Of a DNA stretch of 35,849 nucleotides, positions 8,592 through 17,053 are shown piece after piece; the stretch's first letter is position 1; each line of letters opens with the position of its first letter. The position numbers and the translations under genes are program-made. Under the pieces are notes generated by a model, which ran no database searches, was not told the DNA's origin, and was given only the letters and a program-made list of their open reading frames with translations. The stretch is from a bacterium (lineage in GTDB: Bacteria > Krumholzibacteriota > Krumholzibacteriia > LZORAL124-64-63), in the NCBI GenBank assembly GCA_020049465.1, contig JAIFKS010000165.1, positions 1-35,849 on the forward strand. Direction: 5' to 3'.

Positions 8592-10025
8592 CTAGTGCGC
8601 GTGCGCGACCGCATTCCCGTGGCCCCGATGGCCATGAGCCACGATCCAGTCGAGGATGGGCTGCCAGACCAGCTCCGGCGACTCCCGCCCGATCCACAGG
8701 TCGATGTGGCCGTAGTCGTAAAGGGCCTGATCGTCCGGCAGCAGCTGGATGGTCAGGTCGGTGATGTCGTTGCTGCCCAGCTGGCTCAGGCACCAGTGGG
8801 TCGTGGGGCCGATGCCTCCGGCCGGCGCGATGTTCAGCACCGGCACCGTGATCTCGGCGAAGTGGTCATCCCAGGGCACGTCCTGTTCCATGCAGCCCCA
8901 GATGGCGTAGTCCAGGATGAAGCGGACCGGCTCCCAGGGCGCGCCGGCGACCATGAAGTCCAGCCACTGCTCCACCGTCACGTGCACGAGATCGACGGGC
9001 AGCTCGTTCTCCCAGATCCCGGCCAGGTAGTGGATGCCGCCCACGTTGAAGATGGGGCCGGCGCCGAACCAGATGGCCGTCTGCAGATTGGTGAAGCCGG
9101 GGATCATCGGCGAGTCTCCGTCGGGATCGTCGCGGGCCAGGTTGCCCAGATAGTCGAAGCCCACGAAGTAGCCGTAGTCACCCGCGTCGATCTGCGCCTG
9201 CAGTCCGGGGACGTAGTCGCAGTTCTGGATCGTGTTCCAGTCCTCGTTGTCGGTGATGGGGCTGTAGTCCACCGGGATCCAGCCGCCGATCTGCCGCAGG
9301 CCCGGGGGCAGCTGCGTTTCCGCGTTGACCAGCGCGTAGCCGGTCACCGAGCCGCTGCTGTAGCCCAGCAGGTCGATCAGCCCGAAGCCGTTGCCGGTCA
9401 ACAGGCGGGCGAGGCGGGCGATGGCCACGCCCAGCTGCAGGTCGCGGTACTGTTTGTCGACGCCCCAGTTCGCCATGAACGTGAAATCGGTCGTCCCGGC
9501 CGTCACCAGGTTCCAGGCCTGGTCGATGCCCCAGACGTCGATACCTGCCCGTGCCCAGTAGATCGCGGCGCCGAAATCGTCCGGCATGGTGGCCGACAGC
9601 GTGCCGGGCAGGAACATGCCGACGAAGTTCTTGGCGTCGCCGTGCTGGAGGAACACGGGCAGCCGCGACCGCTCCGGCACGCCGGGCCGCTTCTCGCGCA
9701 CCACGCGGTGCAGGCCGATGCGATCCTCGGGCGCGGCGCTCACCTGCACTTCCCAGTAGTAGTGGGCGATGCCGGGCGCGACCTCGGTCCGCTCGATGAA
9801 CGTGAGCGGACCGGCCAGCTTGTCGGCGGACGTTTCGGGCAGGGTCTGGTCTTCGGCCGGCTCCCAGCCGGTCTGGCGCAGCAGGTCCGCGGCGAGCGTC
9901 GCGGGATCGAGCGTCTGCGTGCTGACATCGGCGCGGGTCTCGGGCGCGAGCGCGCGGTCGACACTGCAACCGGTGAACGGCAGCAGAACCAGCAGCGCGA
10001 TGGCGATGGTGAGGAACTTCTTCAT
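8592..10025 (-). CDS. Alpha/beta-hydrolase fold lipoprotein
   Basis: A 477-residue envelope protein. It starts MKKFLTIAIALLVLLPFTGC, a lipoprotein signal with the modified cysteine at residue 20. The hydrolase core has a nucleophile elbow GYSSG (Ser223) in LIDLLGYSSGSVTGY and a likely catalytic histidine in YGHIDLW (His440) near the C-terminus; the acid residue was not assigned. VFLQHG and GIDVWGIDQAW upstream look like the oxyanion strand and following helix of lipases and esterases. The substrate is unknown; acid-lipase-like or esterase activity is a guess. The ATG at 10025 has GAGAGGGG upstream; an open frame running a further 86 codons upstream lacks coding character. It is transcribed toward the dockerin-like gene. 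Confidence 0.82.
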   Translation of the reverse strand: MKKFLTIAIALLVLLPFTGCSVDRALAPETRADVSTQTLDPATLAADLLRQTGWEPAEDQTLPETSADKLAGPLTFIERTEVAPGIAHYYWEVQVSAAPEDRIGLHRVVREKRPGVPERSRLPVFLQHGDAKNFVGMFLPGTLSATMPDDFGAAIYWARAGIDVWGIDQAWNLVTAGTTDFTFMANWGVDKQYRDLQLGVAIARLARLLTGNGFGLIDLLGYSSGSVTGYALVNAETQLPPGLRQIGGWIPVDYSPITDNEDWNTIQNCDYVPGLQAQIDAGDYGYFVGFDYLGNLARDDPDGDSPMIPGFTNLQTAIWFGAGPIFNVGGIHYLAGIWENELPVDLVHVTVEQWLDFMVAGAPWEPVRFILDYAIWGCMEQDVPWDDHFAEITVPVLNIAPAGGIGPTTHWCLSQLGSNDITDLTIQLLPDDQALYDYGHIDLWIGRESPELVWQPILDWIVAHGHRGHGNAVAHAH

Positions 10026-10393
10026 GGTCACCCCTCTCGATGGCGAGTCCGATGAATGGCGGACATCACAGGGCGAGAAGCCGGCGAGCGGCAGGCGCGC
10101 GCCGTCGGGCGCTACCTCCTCGGTTGCGTGGCGGGAATCGGAATCGGCCTCAGCAAAAGGCGTCGGCCTGCGGGCGGCAGGCGGGGCGAGGGCGCCGGAG
10201 GTCGCCGCGGTCAACGGGACGCGGCCTGCGGACAATACCACGAACGCCCGGGCGTCGCAAGGGGGCCGGCAGCTCAAGGCCAAGTTGTTGTTTTAAATAG
10301 TGATAGCTTGATTTGACCGGGAGCCCGGCCGGTAGTATCGTCTTGCTGGGGGAACAGCTGACAATTCATTAACATGAACAGATCGAGGGAGAT
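10026..10393. other. Divergent intergenic region (368 bp)
   Basis: No credible gene is present. The left two thirds are GC-rich and contain the ribosome-binding site of the lipoprotein gene. From about 10286 to 10320 the composition turns AT-rich (around TTGTTGTTTTAAATAGTG), followed by the candidate nickel-operon promoter. I found no convincing NikR-type GTATGA-N16-TCATAC site and no riboswitch that I could defend. Confidence 0.6.
10313..10341 (+). promoter_or_regulatory. Candidate promoter of the nickel importer operon
   Basis: TTGACC (10313-10318) and TATCGT (10336-10341) are separated by 17 bases, matching sigma70 consensus at five and four positions. Initiation near 10348 would leave a leader of about 46 bases before the nikL ATG. 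A small CCGGG/CCCGG inverted repeat overlaps the -35 and spacer. Confidence 0.45.
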
Positions 10394-10942
10394 ATGCGCA
10401 AGTTCGCGATCGCAATCCTCGTCCTGCTGCCGTTGGCGCTGTCCGGACCGGCCGCCGCGCACGGAGTCCGCACCGAAGTCGCCGTCGGCGCGATGACCAT
10501 CGTCACCCTCACGCACGAGAACGGCGAGCCGATGGCCGGCGCCGGTTTCACCGTGATGGCGCCCGGCTCCGAAACGGCCTTTCTGACCGGGACGACCGAC
10601 AACCTGGGCCGCGTGGTCTTCCTGCCCGACCACGCCGGCGCCTGGAAGGTGCGCGTGGCCAGCGCCGACGGCCATGGCGCCGTGGTGACCATCGATGTGG
10701 ACAGCACGGCGGTGAATATGTCGACGGACGGTTCGGCGGCCATCTATGAGCACGATCACGAGCAGTTCGACATCGTGGGTTCGGACTCCATGCACGGACA
10801 CGATCACGAACATGAACATGAACATGAACCTGCGGCAGCCCGACCGGCCGACAATCGCCGCGCGCTGCGCGCCACCGTCGGCGCCGCGGCGCTGCTCGCC
10901 GTGTTCGCCACGGGATACCTGCTGCGCCGTCGCGCCGGCTGA
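10394..10942 (+). CDS. nikL: NikL-like accessory subunit of nickel ECF importer
   Basis: A 182-residue protein with a signal peptide (about residues 1-23, ending PAAA), an extracytoplasmic beta-rich domain of carboxypeptidase-regulatory-like character (HENGEPMAGAGFTV, then TDNLGRVVFLPDHAG), and a histidine-rich linker around residues 134-146 with alternating His-Asp and His-Glu. A single membrane helix (about 160-178) and an RRR tail complete it. This layout matches NikL/NikN-type small subunits found with CbiM-family nickel transporters, which are needed to load the S-component. GAGGGA lies just before the ATG. It is the first gene of the nikLMQO cluster, 14 bases before nikM. Nickel specificity rests on the hydrogenase genes next door. 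Confidence 0.75.
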   Translation: MRKFAIAILVLLPLALSGPAAAHGVRTEVAVGAMTIVTLTHENGEPMAGAGFTVMAPGSETAFLTGTTDNLGRVVFLPDHAGAWKVRVASADGHGAVVTIDVDSTAVNMSTDGSAAIYEHDHEQFDIVGSDSMHGHDHEHEHEHEPAAARPADNRRALRATVGAAALLAVFATGYLLRRRAG

Positions 10943-10956
10943 AGCGGGAAGCGGAC

Positions 10957-11589
10957 GTGCACATCCCCGACGGCTTCATTGCCCCGCAGGTCTACGCTCC
11001 GGCGTACGGCATCGCGGGCGTGCTCTGGGCCGCGGGGCTGCGCCGGCTGCGTCGCACCCTCGAACCGGCGGCGGTCCCCAGGCTGGCGGTGGCCACGGCG
11101 GTGGCCTACGCACTGATGCTGGTGACGATCCCGCTGCCCGGCGGCACCACGGCGCACATCACCGGCGTGGGCATGATGGCGGCGCTCTTCGGCGCCTGGC
11201 AGACGTTCCTGTCGCTGTCGCTGGTCTTCCTGATCCAGGCCCTGATGCTCGGCGATGGGGGCGTCACCGCGCTGCCGGTCAACGCCCTGGCGGTCGGGTT
11301 GTGCGGCGGGCTGGCGGCGCGCGGCGCGCTGCTGCTGATCCCGTGGCGGACAGCGGCGCTGTTCACGGCCGGCTGGATCGGCACGGTGGTGCCGGCCGTT
11401 CTGGTCGCGCTGGTGCTCGGCTGGCAGCCCCGCCTGGCGGTCGCCGCCGACGGTCAGCCTCTGTTCTTCCCGTTCGGCTGGTCGGTGACGCTGCCGGCGA
11501 TCGTGCTACCGCACATGCTGGTGGGCGTGGCCGACGGCCTGGTGACGGTCATGGCCTGGCGCGCCCTGGGCCGCCGGAGCGGGCCATGA
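10957..11589 (+). CDS. nikM: CbiM/NikM family substrate-binding membrane subunit of nickel ECF importer
   Basis: The 210-residue S-component begins MHIPDGF, the family hallmark in which the N-terminal amine and His2 take part in binding the Ni2+ or Co2+ ion. About six or seven hydrophobic helices follow, with the conserved AHITGVGMMAALFG and GDGGVTALPVNALAVG segments. It starts at GTG 10957, the only start that leaves histidine at position 2. CbiM (cobalt) and NikM (nickel) are hard to separate by sequence; I choose nickel because no cobalamin gene is present and a NiFe hydrogenase follows. Its stop overlaps the nikQ ATG by four bases. Confidence 0.88.
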   Translation: MHIPDGFIAPQVYAPAYGIAGVLWAAGLRRLRRTLEPAAVPRLAVATAVAYALMLVTIPLPGGTTAHITGVGMMAALFGAWQTFLSLSLVFLIQALMLGDGGVTALPVNALAVGLCGGLAARGALLLIPWRTAALFTAGWIGTVVPAVLVALVLGWQPRLAVAADGQPLFFPFGWSVTLPAIVLPHMLVGVADGLVTVMAWRALGRRSGP

Positions 11590-12143
11590 AGGACCGGGCC
11601 CTTCTCCTGACGTATCTGGCCGCGGTCGTGGCTGCCTCGGTGGTCCACGATCCGCTCTGGCTCGGTCTGGCGCTCGTCACGGTCCTGGCCTCGTCCGGCC
11701 GCGGCGCCTGGGCGCTGACCCGCCGCGTGCTGCTGGCGGCGCTGCCGTTCGCCGTCGCCGTGGCTCTTGGCTGGATGCTGGCCGAAGGCGCGGACTGGCG
11801 GGCCGCGCTGACGACGCCGTTGCGGCTGGGTCTGCGCGTGCTGCTGATGACCGCGCTGGCCTTCCGGGTGCTGCCCCTGGTGTCGCTGCCGCGCGCGCTT
11901 TCGTTCAGCCCGACGCTGCGGTTCGTGCTGGTGCTGGCGACCAGCCAGGTGCTGGCCTTCCGGCGACTGTTCACCGACTTCCGGCTGGCGCTGACGGCGC
12001 GGTCGCCACGGCGGGTGGGCCCGCGGGTGGCGCTTCGGCACGGCGCCGCGACCGCGGCCTGGTTCCTTCGGCGCGCCGAACACGACGCGACCACCATGAC
12101 CGAGGCGCTGGACGCGCGGGGGTTCTTCCTTGATCGCGACTGA
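11586..12143 (+). CDS. nikQ: CbiQ/NikQ family transmembrane (T) subunit of ECF importer
   Basis: A 185-residue membrane protein of the ECF T-component family, which couples the ATPase to the S-component. It has four or five hydrophobic helices, then a cytoplasmic region rich in arginine (LALTARSPRRVGPR) and the C-terminal EALDARGF motif typical of CbiQ coupling helices. The family usually has about 220-260 residues, so this is a short member. The start is the ATG at 11586, overlapping the nikM stop as ATGA. An upstream open frame in the same phase, overlapping nikL and nikM, is not coding. Its end overlaps nikO by 14 bases. Confidence 0.85.
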   Translation: MKDRALLLTYLAAVVAASVVHDPLWLGLALVTVLASSGRGAWALTRRVLLAALPFAVAVALGWMLAEGADWRAALTTPLRLGLRVLLMTALAFRVLPLVSLPRALSFSPTLRFVLVLATSQVLAFRRLFTDFRLALTARSPRRVGPRVALRHGAATAAWFLRRAEHDATTMTEALDARGFFLDRD

Positions 12144-12924
12144 GGGACTCCGGCACGTTTTCGGCGACCAGGTCAGCCTGGCCGGCATCGACCTGCGCGT
12201 GGAGGCGGGCCAGAAGGTCGTGCTGCTGGGCAGCAACGGCTGCGGCAAGTCGACGCTGCTGAAACTGATGGCCGGCGTGCTGGCGCCCACGCGCGGCCGC
12301 GTGGTCTACGACGACCGCGCCGTGCACGAAGGGCTGCGCGACCGCGAGTACCGCCGCCGTTTCCGGCGCGACGTGGGCCTTCTGTTCCAGCAAGCGGACG
12401 CGATGCTCTTCAACGCCACCGTACTGGACGAGATCGCCTTCGGTCCGCGGCAGCACGGTCTGCCCGACGCCGCGGACCGCGCCCGTGCCTGGGCTGCGCG
12501 CGTGGGGCTCGAAGCGGTGCTGATGCGCGCGCCGTGGACGCTGAGCGCGGGGCAGAAGCAGCTGGTCGGGCTGGCTTCGCTGCTGGTCCTGGACCCGAAG
12601 CTGCTGCTTCTGGACGAGCCGACCGCCGCCCTGGACCCGCGCAGCAGCGGCTGGCTGGTCGATTTTCTGCAGGACCTGCCGCAGACGCTGATCGTGGCCA
12701 CGCACAACCTGTCCCTGGCCGCCGAGCTGGGCCGGCGCTGCCTGGTGCTGGGCGAGGACCACACGCTGATCCACGACGGCGAGGCGTTGTCCCCGCAGCG
12801 CGATCGGGACATCCTGCTGCGGGCCAACCTGTTGCACAGCCACCGCCACCGGCACGCACCGGGTGATGGCCACGACGACGATCCCTTGGAGCACACCCAC
12901 TACCACGCCCACGACTGGGATTGA
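12130..12924 (+). CDS. nikO: ECF importer ATPase NikO/CbiO with histidine-rich tail
   Basis: A 264-residue ABC ATPase that energises NikMQ. The Walker A is GSNGCGKST (residues 34-42), the Q-loop region reads GLLFQQADAMLF, the signature is LSAGQKQL and the Walker B is LLLLDEPTA. The last 30 or so residues form a histidine- and aspartate-rich tail (HSHRHRHAPGDGHDDD, then HTHYHAHDWD), probably a cytoplasmic metal-binding appendage. The start is the TTG at 12130 inside the nikQ end; no ATG precedes the conserved first strand. It is the last gene of the importer operon, followed by an AT-rich 169-base spacer. Confidence 0.9.
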   Translation: MIATEGLRHVFGDQVSLAGIDLRVEAGQKVVLLGSNGCGKSTLLKLMAGVLAPTRGRVVYDDRAVHEGLRDREYRRRFRRDVGLLFQQADAMLFNATVLDEIAFGPRQHGLPDAADRARAWAARVGLEAVLMRAPWTLSAGQKQLVGLASLLVLDPKLLLLDEPTAALDPRSSGWLVDFLQDLPQTLIVATHNLSLAAELGRRCLVLGEDHTLIHDGEALSPQRDRDILLRANLLHSHRHRHAPGDGHDDDPLEHTHYHAHDWD

Positions 12925-12944
12925 GCCGGTGTCTGTGGGCTAAC

Positions 12945-12972
12945 TTGTTGAGTGAATTAGTCTTGATATAGT
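12945..12972 (+). promoter_or_regulatory. Candidate promoter of the hydrogenase operon in an AT-rich island
   Basis: TTGTTG (12945-12950) and TATAGT (12967-12972), 16 bases apart, lie in an AT-rich island (about 12940-13008). Initiation near 12979 would leave about 115 bases of leader before hydB. A spaced inverted repeat TTGATA (12963-12968) / TATCAA (12990-12995) overlaps the -10 and start region and could be an operator. A 12-bp palindrome GGACCCGGGTCC lies at 13054-13065. Confidence 0.4.
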
Positions 12973-13093
12973 TCTTGCTTATACCTGTTTATCAAATAAC
13001 ATTTGTTCCGCGCAGCCGGCGCCCGACCTGCGGGGCCCGGCGGACCCGCGTCCGGACCCGGGTCCCCGCGATCCAACCACGAGGGGTGCACGC

Positions 13094-14116
13094 ATGGCTC
13101 AGTCATTCCTGGAGCAGGCGCGGGTCTTGGACTTCATCGTCCACCTGCAGACGCGCCACACCGTTTACGCGCCGCATCGCCGGGGTCAGCGCTCGTTCGC
13201 CTTCGAGAAGACCTCAGACCCCGCCGCCGTGGAGCTCGACTATCCGCGGGTGCTGGGTTCGGTGAAGAAGTACTTCCTGCCGCCCCGTGAAACGCTGATG
13301 GATTTCGATCTGAAGACCGACACGGCGACCGCGCCGCAGGTCGAGCCCGTAAACGCCGTCTTCCTGGGCGTGCACTCGTACGACCTGGCCGCCGTGAAGC
13401 GCCTGGACCACAACTTCCTGACCGGCAAACCCGAACGGAACTACCTGGTCCGGCGCCAGGGCGCGCGGTTCATCGGCGTCTCGTACGTCCCGGACAAGTT
13501 CCATTTCGCCGGCTCGGTGGGCATCGACCCCTACGACATGACGGGCAGCGACGTGTTCCTGACGCGGCATCCCGACGGCTGGATCGTCGACGTCCTGACC
13601 GGGGAAGGGGCCGCGCTGTTGCAGGGCTTCGCGCTGCCGCCCCATGCGCTGCCCAAGCCGAAGCGTGAGCACTTCACGCAGCACATCTACGTACCCCAGG
13701 ACAGCCTGGGCCGCATCCTGGAAGCCAGTTACGACCACCCCGTCTGGAACGAGACGGCGCGGTCCTGCCTCAGCTGCGGCACCTGCAACCTGGTGTGTCC
13801 GACGTGCTACTGCTTCAACGTCGAGGACCAGGTCGCGGTCACCGGCGACTCGGGCAGCCGCGAGCGCTCCTGGGACGGCTGCATGCTGCGCGGCTTCACC
13901 GAGGTGGCCGGCGGCGAGGTCTTCCGCGAAAAGTCCGCCGCCCGGCAACGCCACCGCATCTACCGCAAGTTCAAGTACCTGAGCGATGCCACCGGGCAGC
14001 CCTGGTGCGTCGGCTGCGGCCGCTGCACGGCGGCCTGCACCGCCGGCATCAGCATCGTCGACATCGTCAACCGGCTGATTCGCGACGCCGAGCGCGAAGA
14101 GAAGATCACCGCCTGA
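13094..14116 (+). CDS. hydB: Group 3b NiFe hydrogenase beta subunit (two 4Fe-4S ferredoxin-like module)
   Basis: A 340-residue cytosolic iron-sulfur subunit that relays electrons between the hydrogenase small subunit and the flavin subunit. Two cysteine clusters are visible: C225-L-S-C-G-T-C-N-L-V-C235 and C305-V-G-C-G-R-C-T-A-A-C315, each able to hold a [4Fe-4S] centre. The N-terminal two thirds match the HydB/sulfhydrogenase beta family (VNAVFLGVHSYDLAAVKRLD; FIGVSYVPDKF). The gene order B-G-D-A is that of the Pyrococcus soluble hydrogenase operons. The ATG at 13094 lies 11 bases after a GAGGGG segment. The next gene begins 26 bases after its stop. Identification is by family resemblance; no other product seems likely. 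Confidence 0.9.
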   Translation: MAQSFLEQARVLDFIVHLQTRHTVYAPHRRGQRSFAFEKTSDPAAVELDYPRVLGSVKKYFLPPRETLMDFDLKTDTATAPQVEPVNAVFLGVHSYDLAAVKRLDHNFLTGKPERNYLVRRQGARFIGVSYVPDKFHFAGSVGIDPYDMTGSDVFLTRHPDGWIVDVLTGEGAALLQGFALPPHALPKPKREHFTQHIYVPQDSLGRILEASYDHPVWNETARSCLSCGTCNLVCPTCYCFNVEDQVAVTGDSGSRERSWDGCMLRGFTEVAGGEVFREKSAARQRHRIYRKFKYLSDATGQPWCVGCGRCTAACTAGISIVDIVNRLIRDAEREEKITA

Positions 14117-14142
14117 ACGGCCGGCCCGAATGGAGTGACGGC

Positions 14143-14994
14143 ATGGAACTGCAGATCCTGAAACCGGGCCTCGAAACCCGGGAACTCTACCTGCCGGAGA
14201 TGGCCGAGATCACCGCGGTACGGCGGTTGACCGAAATGGAGACGCTCTACACGGTGAAGATGCCGGGTGGACGCGAACTGGGCCACCAGCCGGGCCAGTT
14301 CGTGGAAGTCTCGCTGTTCGGTGTCGGCGAAGCGCCCATCTCGATCTCGTCCTCGCCCACGCGGCACGGCGAATTCGAGATGGGGATCCGCCGCGTCGGC
14401 ATGCTGACCGAGGTGCTGGCCGGCTACCAGCCCGGGCGTAAGATCGGTATCCGCGGCCCCTTCGGCAACGGCATCGACGTGTCGAAGTTCCGCGGCAAGG
14501 ATGTGCTGATCGTCGCCGGCGGCATCGGGCTGGTGCCCATGCGCTCGATGATCAACTACGTGCTCGATCGTCGTGACGAATTCGGCCGGCTGATCATCTG
14601 CTACGGCAGCCGCAGCGACACCGAGCTGCTGTTCACCGACGAACTGGCCGCCTGGGAGAAGGACCCGCGCGTGGAGTACCACGTCACGGTCGACCGCGGA
14701 TCGCCGGACTGGCGCGGCCGCACCGGCGTCATCACGACGCTGCTGCCGGGTCTGCAGCTGGACCTGCCCAACACGGTCTGCTGCGTCTGCGGGCCGCCGG
14801 TGATGTACCGCTTCGTCGTGCTGACCCTGCGCGGCAAAGGCCTGCCGGACGACAACATCTACCTGTCGCTGGAGCGGCGCATGAAGTGCGGCGTGGGCAA
14901 GTGCGGCCATTGCCAGATCAACGGCAGCTACGTCTGCCAGGACGGGCCGGTCTACCACCTGCCGGACATCGCGAAGCTGCGGGAGGCCCTGTGA
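14143..14994 (+). CDS. hydG: Group 3b NiFe hydrogenase gamma subunit (FAD/NAD(P)-binding, 2Fe-2S)
   Basis: The 283-residue diaphorase subunit, which exchanges electrons with NAD(P)H in the cytosol. The FAD-binding barrel holds the PISISSSP segment (where ferredoxin reductases have RxYS), and the nucleotide-binding fold begins VLIVAGGIGLVPMRSMI. The C-terminal cysteines C249, C254, C257 and C265 (CGVGKCGHC plus YVC) are placed for a [2Fe-2S] cluster as in dihydroorotate dehydrogenase electron-transfer subunits. The start is the ATG at 14143 with GGAG seven bases upstream; a longer same-phase frame overlapping hydB is not coding. The stop overlaps the hydD start in TGATG. NADP versus NAD preference cannot be read. 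Confidence 0.92.
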   Translation: MELQILKPGLETRELYLPEMAEITAVRRLTEMETLYTVKMPGGRELGHQPGQFVEVSLFGVGEAPISISSSPTRHGEFEMGIRRVGMLTEVLAGYQPGRKIGIRGPFGNGIDVSKFRGKDVLIVAGGIGLVPMRSMINYVLDRRDEFGRLIICYGSRSDTELLFTDELAAWEKDPRVEYHVTVDRGSPDWRGRTGVITTLLPGLQLDLPNTVCCVCGPPVMYRFVVLTLRGKGLPDDNIYLSLERRMKCGVGKCGHCQINGSYVCQDGPVYHLPDIAKLREAL

Positions 14995-15743
14995 TGGCGA
15001 ACAAGCCACGCGTCGCGATCTTCGATTTCACCGGCTGCGAAGGCTGCGAGCTTTCCCAGCTGAACTTCGAGGATCAGCTGCTGGACATCCTGGCGCAGGT
15101 GGACATCGTCGAATGGCGCGAGGCCATGGACGACCGCGCCGACGAATACGACATCGCCTTCGTCGAAGGCGCGCTGTCGACGCCCGACTGCATCAAGAGG
15201 ATCCACGACATCCGGCGCCGGTCGAAGGTGCTGGTGGCGCTGGGTTCCTGCGCGGTCGACGGCGGTGTCAACGCCATCAAGAACCTGCACCCGATCGAGG
15301 AGGTGCGGGCCGAGGTCTACGGGAAGGACCAGTACCTGTTCCCGACGCTGCCGGCGCTGCCGCTGTCGGCGGTGGTGAAGGTCGACCACAACGTGCGCGG
15401 CTGCCCGATGACCCAGGGCGAGTTCCTGCGCCTGTTCACAGCGCTGGTGATGGGCAAGCAGTTCGCCGAGCCCGACCAGTCCGTATGCGTGGAGTGCAAG
15501 CTGAACGAGAACGAGTGCGTCTTCGAGCGCGGCATGATCTGCCTGGGCCCGGTCACGCGCGGGGGCTGCAACTCCCAGTGCACGAACTTCGGGCAGTACT
15601 GCATCGGCTGCCGCGGGCTGGTGTCCGAGCCGAACCTGGCCGGCATGGCCGAGACGCTGGCCTCGCACGGGCTGGCCATGGACGAGGCCTGGAAGCGCCT
15701 TCAGCTCTACAACGCCTACCGGCTCCAGGGGGTCAGGGCATGA
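14994..15743 (+). CDS. hydD: Group 3b NiFe hydrogenase small (delta) subunit
   Basis: The 249-residue electron-transfer small subunit. The proximal-cluster ligands appear in order: C15 and C18 of TGCEGCEL, the cysteine of GSCAVDGG, and the cysteine of RGCPM. The C-terminal half has further cysteine groups (CVECKLNENECVF, CLGP, GGCNSQC, YCIGC) for additional [4Fe-4S] clusters, so a three-cluster relay is plausible. No Tat signal precedes it, so the enzyme stays in the cytosol, as expected for group 3. The ATG at 14994 shares one base with the hydG stop, and its own stop overlaps the hydA ATG by four bases, indicating tight translational coupling. Confidence 0.94.
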   Translation: MANKPRVAIFDFTGCEGCELSQLNFEDQLLDILAQVDIVEWREAMDDRADEYDIAFVEGALSTPDCIKRIHDIRRRSKVLVALGSCAVDGGVNAIKNLHPIEEVRAEVYGKDQYLFPTLPALPLSAVVKVDHNVRGCPMTQGEFLRLFTALVMGKQFAEPDQSVCVECKLNENECVFERGMICLGPVTRGGCNSQCTNFGQYCIGCRGLVSEPNLAGMAETLASHGLAMDEAWKRLQLYNAYRLQGVRA

Positions 15744-17047
15744 GCAGGGATCTGGATATCACCGTCAAGCACCTGACCCGCGTCGAAGGCCACGGCAACA
15801 TCGTCGTCGACATGAAGAACGGGGTGCTGCACAAGGCGCAGCTCGACATCGTCGAGGCGCCGCGCTACTTCGAGGCGCTGCTCAAGGGCCGCAGCTTCCA
15901 CGAGGCCGCGATCATCACCTCGCGCATCTGCGGCATCTGTTCGCTGGGCCACCAGCTGACGTCGCTGAAGGCCACCGAGCAGGCGCTGGGCCTGGCCGTC
16001 ACCGAACAGACGGTGCTGCTGCGCAAGCTGCTGGTGCACGGGGCCACGCTGCAGTCGAACATCCTGCACGCCTACTTCCTGGCGGCGCCCGACTTCCTGA
16101 AGGTGAAGTCGGTGATCCCGCTCGTGGGCACGCACCCCGAGGTGGTGCTGCGGGCGCTGCGCATGAAGAAGCTGGCCAACGACATCGGCGACGCCGTCGG
16201 CGGACGCGCCGTGCATCCGATCACCTGCGTGCCCGGCGGGTTCACGCACGTGCCGACCGCCGCCACGCTGAAGGATCTGCGCCGGAAACTGGTCGAGCAG
16301 ATGGTGCCCGACTTCCTGGCCACGGTCGAGACGGTGGCGTCGCTGGCGGCGGCCATCCCGCAGTTCGAGCGGCCGACCGAGTACATCTCGCTGCGCAGCG
16401 ACGGCGATTATGCCCTGTACGACGGCGACATCTGCAGCACCGACACCGGTCGCGTCCCGGACAGCGAGTACCGTCGGATGACCAACGAGTTCGTGGTGCC
16501 GCACAGCACCAGCAAGCACTGCCGGGCCAACCGCACCAGCTACATGGTCGGCGCGCTGGCGCGCTGGAACAACAACCATGACCGGCTCTGCCCCGAGTCG
16601 CTGCAGGCGGCGGCCGCGCTGGGCCTGAAGCCGGGCTGCACGAACCCGTACATGAACACGATCGCGCAGGTGGTCGAGGCCGGGCACTGCGCCCTGGACG
16701 CCGTCGCCATCATCGACAAGCTGCTGGACATGGGGCCGAAGCTCGAGACGCCGAACCAGGAGCCGACCCGCTTCGGCACCGGCATCGGGTCGACCGAGGT
16801 GCCGCGCGGCATCCTGTACCACGAGTACACCTACGACCGGCAGGCGCGCATCGTGAAGGCCAACTGCATCATCCCCACGGGGCAGAACCTGGCCAACATC
16901 GACGACGACATGAAGAAGCTGGTGCCCGAGGTCGTGGCCGTGAAGTCGAAGGAGGAGATCACCTCCTGGCTGGAGATGCTGGTCAGGGCGTACGATCCCT
17001 GCATCAGCTGTTCGGTGCACATGCTGGATGTCGAGTTCCTGGAGTAG
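15740..17047 (+). CDS. hydA: Group 3b NiFe hydrogenase large (alpha) catalytic subunit
   Basis: The 435-residue catalytic subunit holding the NiFe(CN)2CO site for reversible H2 oxidation. The N-terminal motif is RICGICSLGH (C64 and C67) and the C-terminal motif is DPCISCSVH (C421, C424, H427), so all four cysteine ligands are intact. TRVEGHGN near the N-terminus is also conserved. Eight residues (MLDVEFLE) follow His427; in this family the peptide after the histidine is removed by a specific endopeptidase once nickel is loaded, and the next gene encodes one. The motif forms and the HydBGDA context place it in group 3b (bidirectional, NADP-linked, sometimes sulfhydrogenase). The start is the ATG at 15740 overlapping the hydD stop. 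Confidence 0.95.
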   Translation: MSRDLDITVKHLTRVEGHGNIVVDMKNGVLHKAQLDIVEAPRYFEALLKGRSFHEAAIITSRICGICSLGHQLTSLKATEQALGLAVTEQTVLLRKLLVHGATLQSNILHAYFLAAPDFLKVKSVIPLVGTHPEVVLRALRMKKLANDIGDAVGGRAVHPITCVPGGFTHVPTAATLKDLRRKLVEQMVPDFLATVETVASLAAAIPQFERPTEYISLRSDGDYALYDGDICSTDTGRVPDSEYRRMTNEFVVPHSTSKHCRANRTSYMVGALARWNNNHDRLCPESLQAAAALGLKPGCTNPYMNTIAQVVEAGHCALDAVAIIDKLLDMGPKLETPNQEPTRFGTGIGSTEVPRGILYHEYTYDRQARIVKANCIIPTGQNLANIDDDMKKLVPEVVAVKSKEEITSWLEMLVRAYDPCISCSVHMLDVEFLE

Positions 17048-17053
17048 GCGGAC

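Noticed and set aside
8595..10055. 486-codon plus-strand frame opposite the hydrolase lipoprotein
   Set aside because: The minus strand has a lipoprotein signal, a GYSSG elbow and a ribosome-binding site; the plus frame lacks all of these.
10286..10393. NikR operator or cobalamin-type riboswitch upstream of nikL
   Set aside because: No GTATGA-N16-TCATAC-like pair and no recognisable B12-box; the leader from the candidate promoter is only about 46 bases.
12963..12995. FNR-type site TTGAT-N4-ATCAA at the hydrogenase promoter
   Set aside because: The arms TTGATA and TATCAA are 21 bases apart, far too wide for an FNR site; kept only as a generic inverted repeat.
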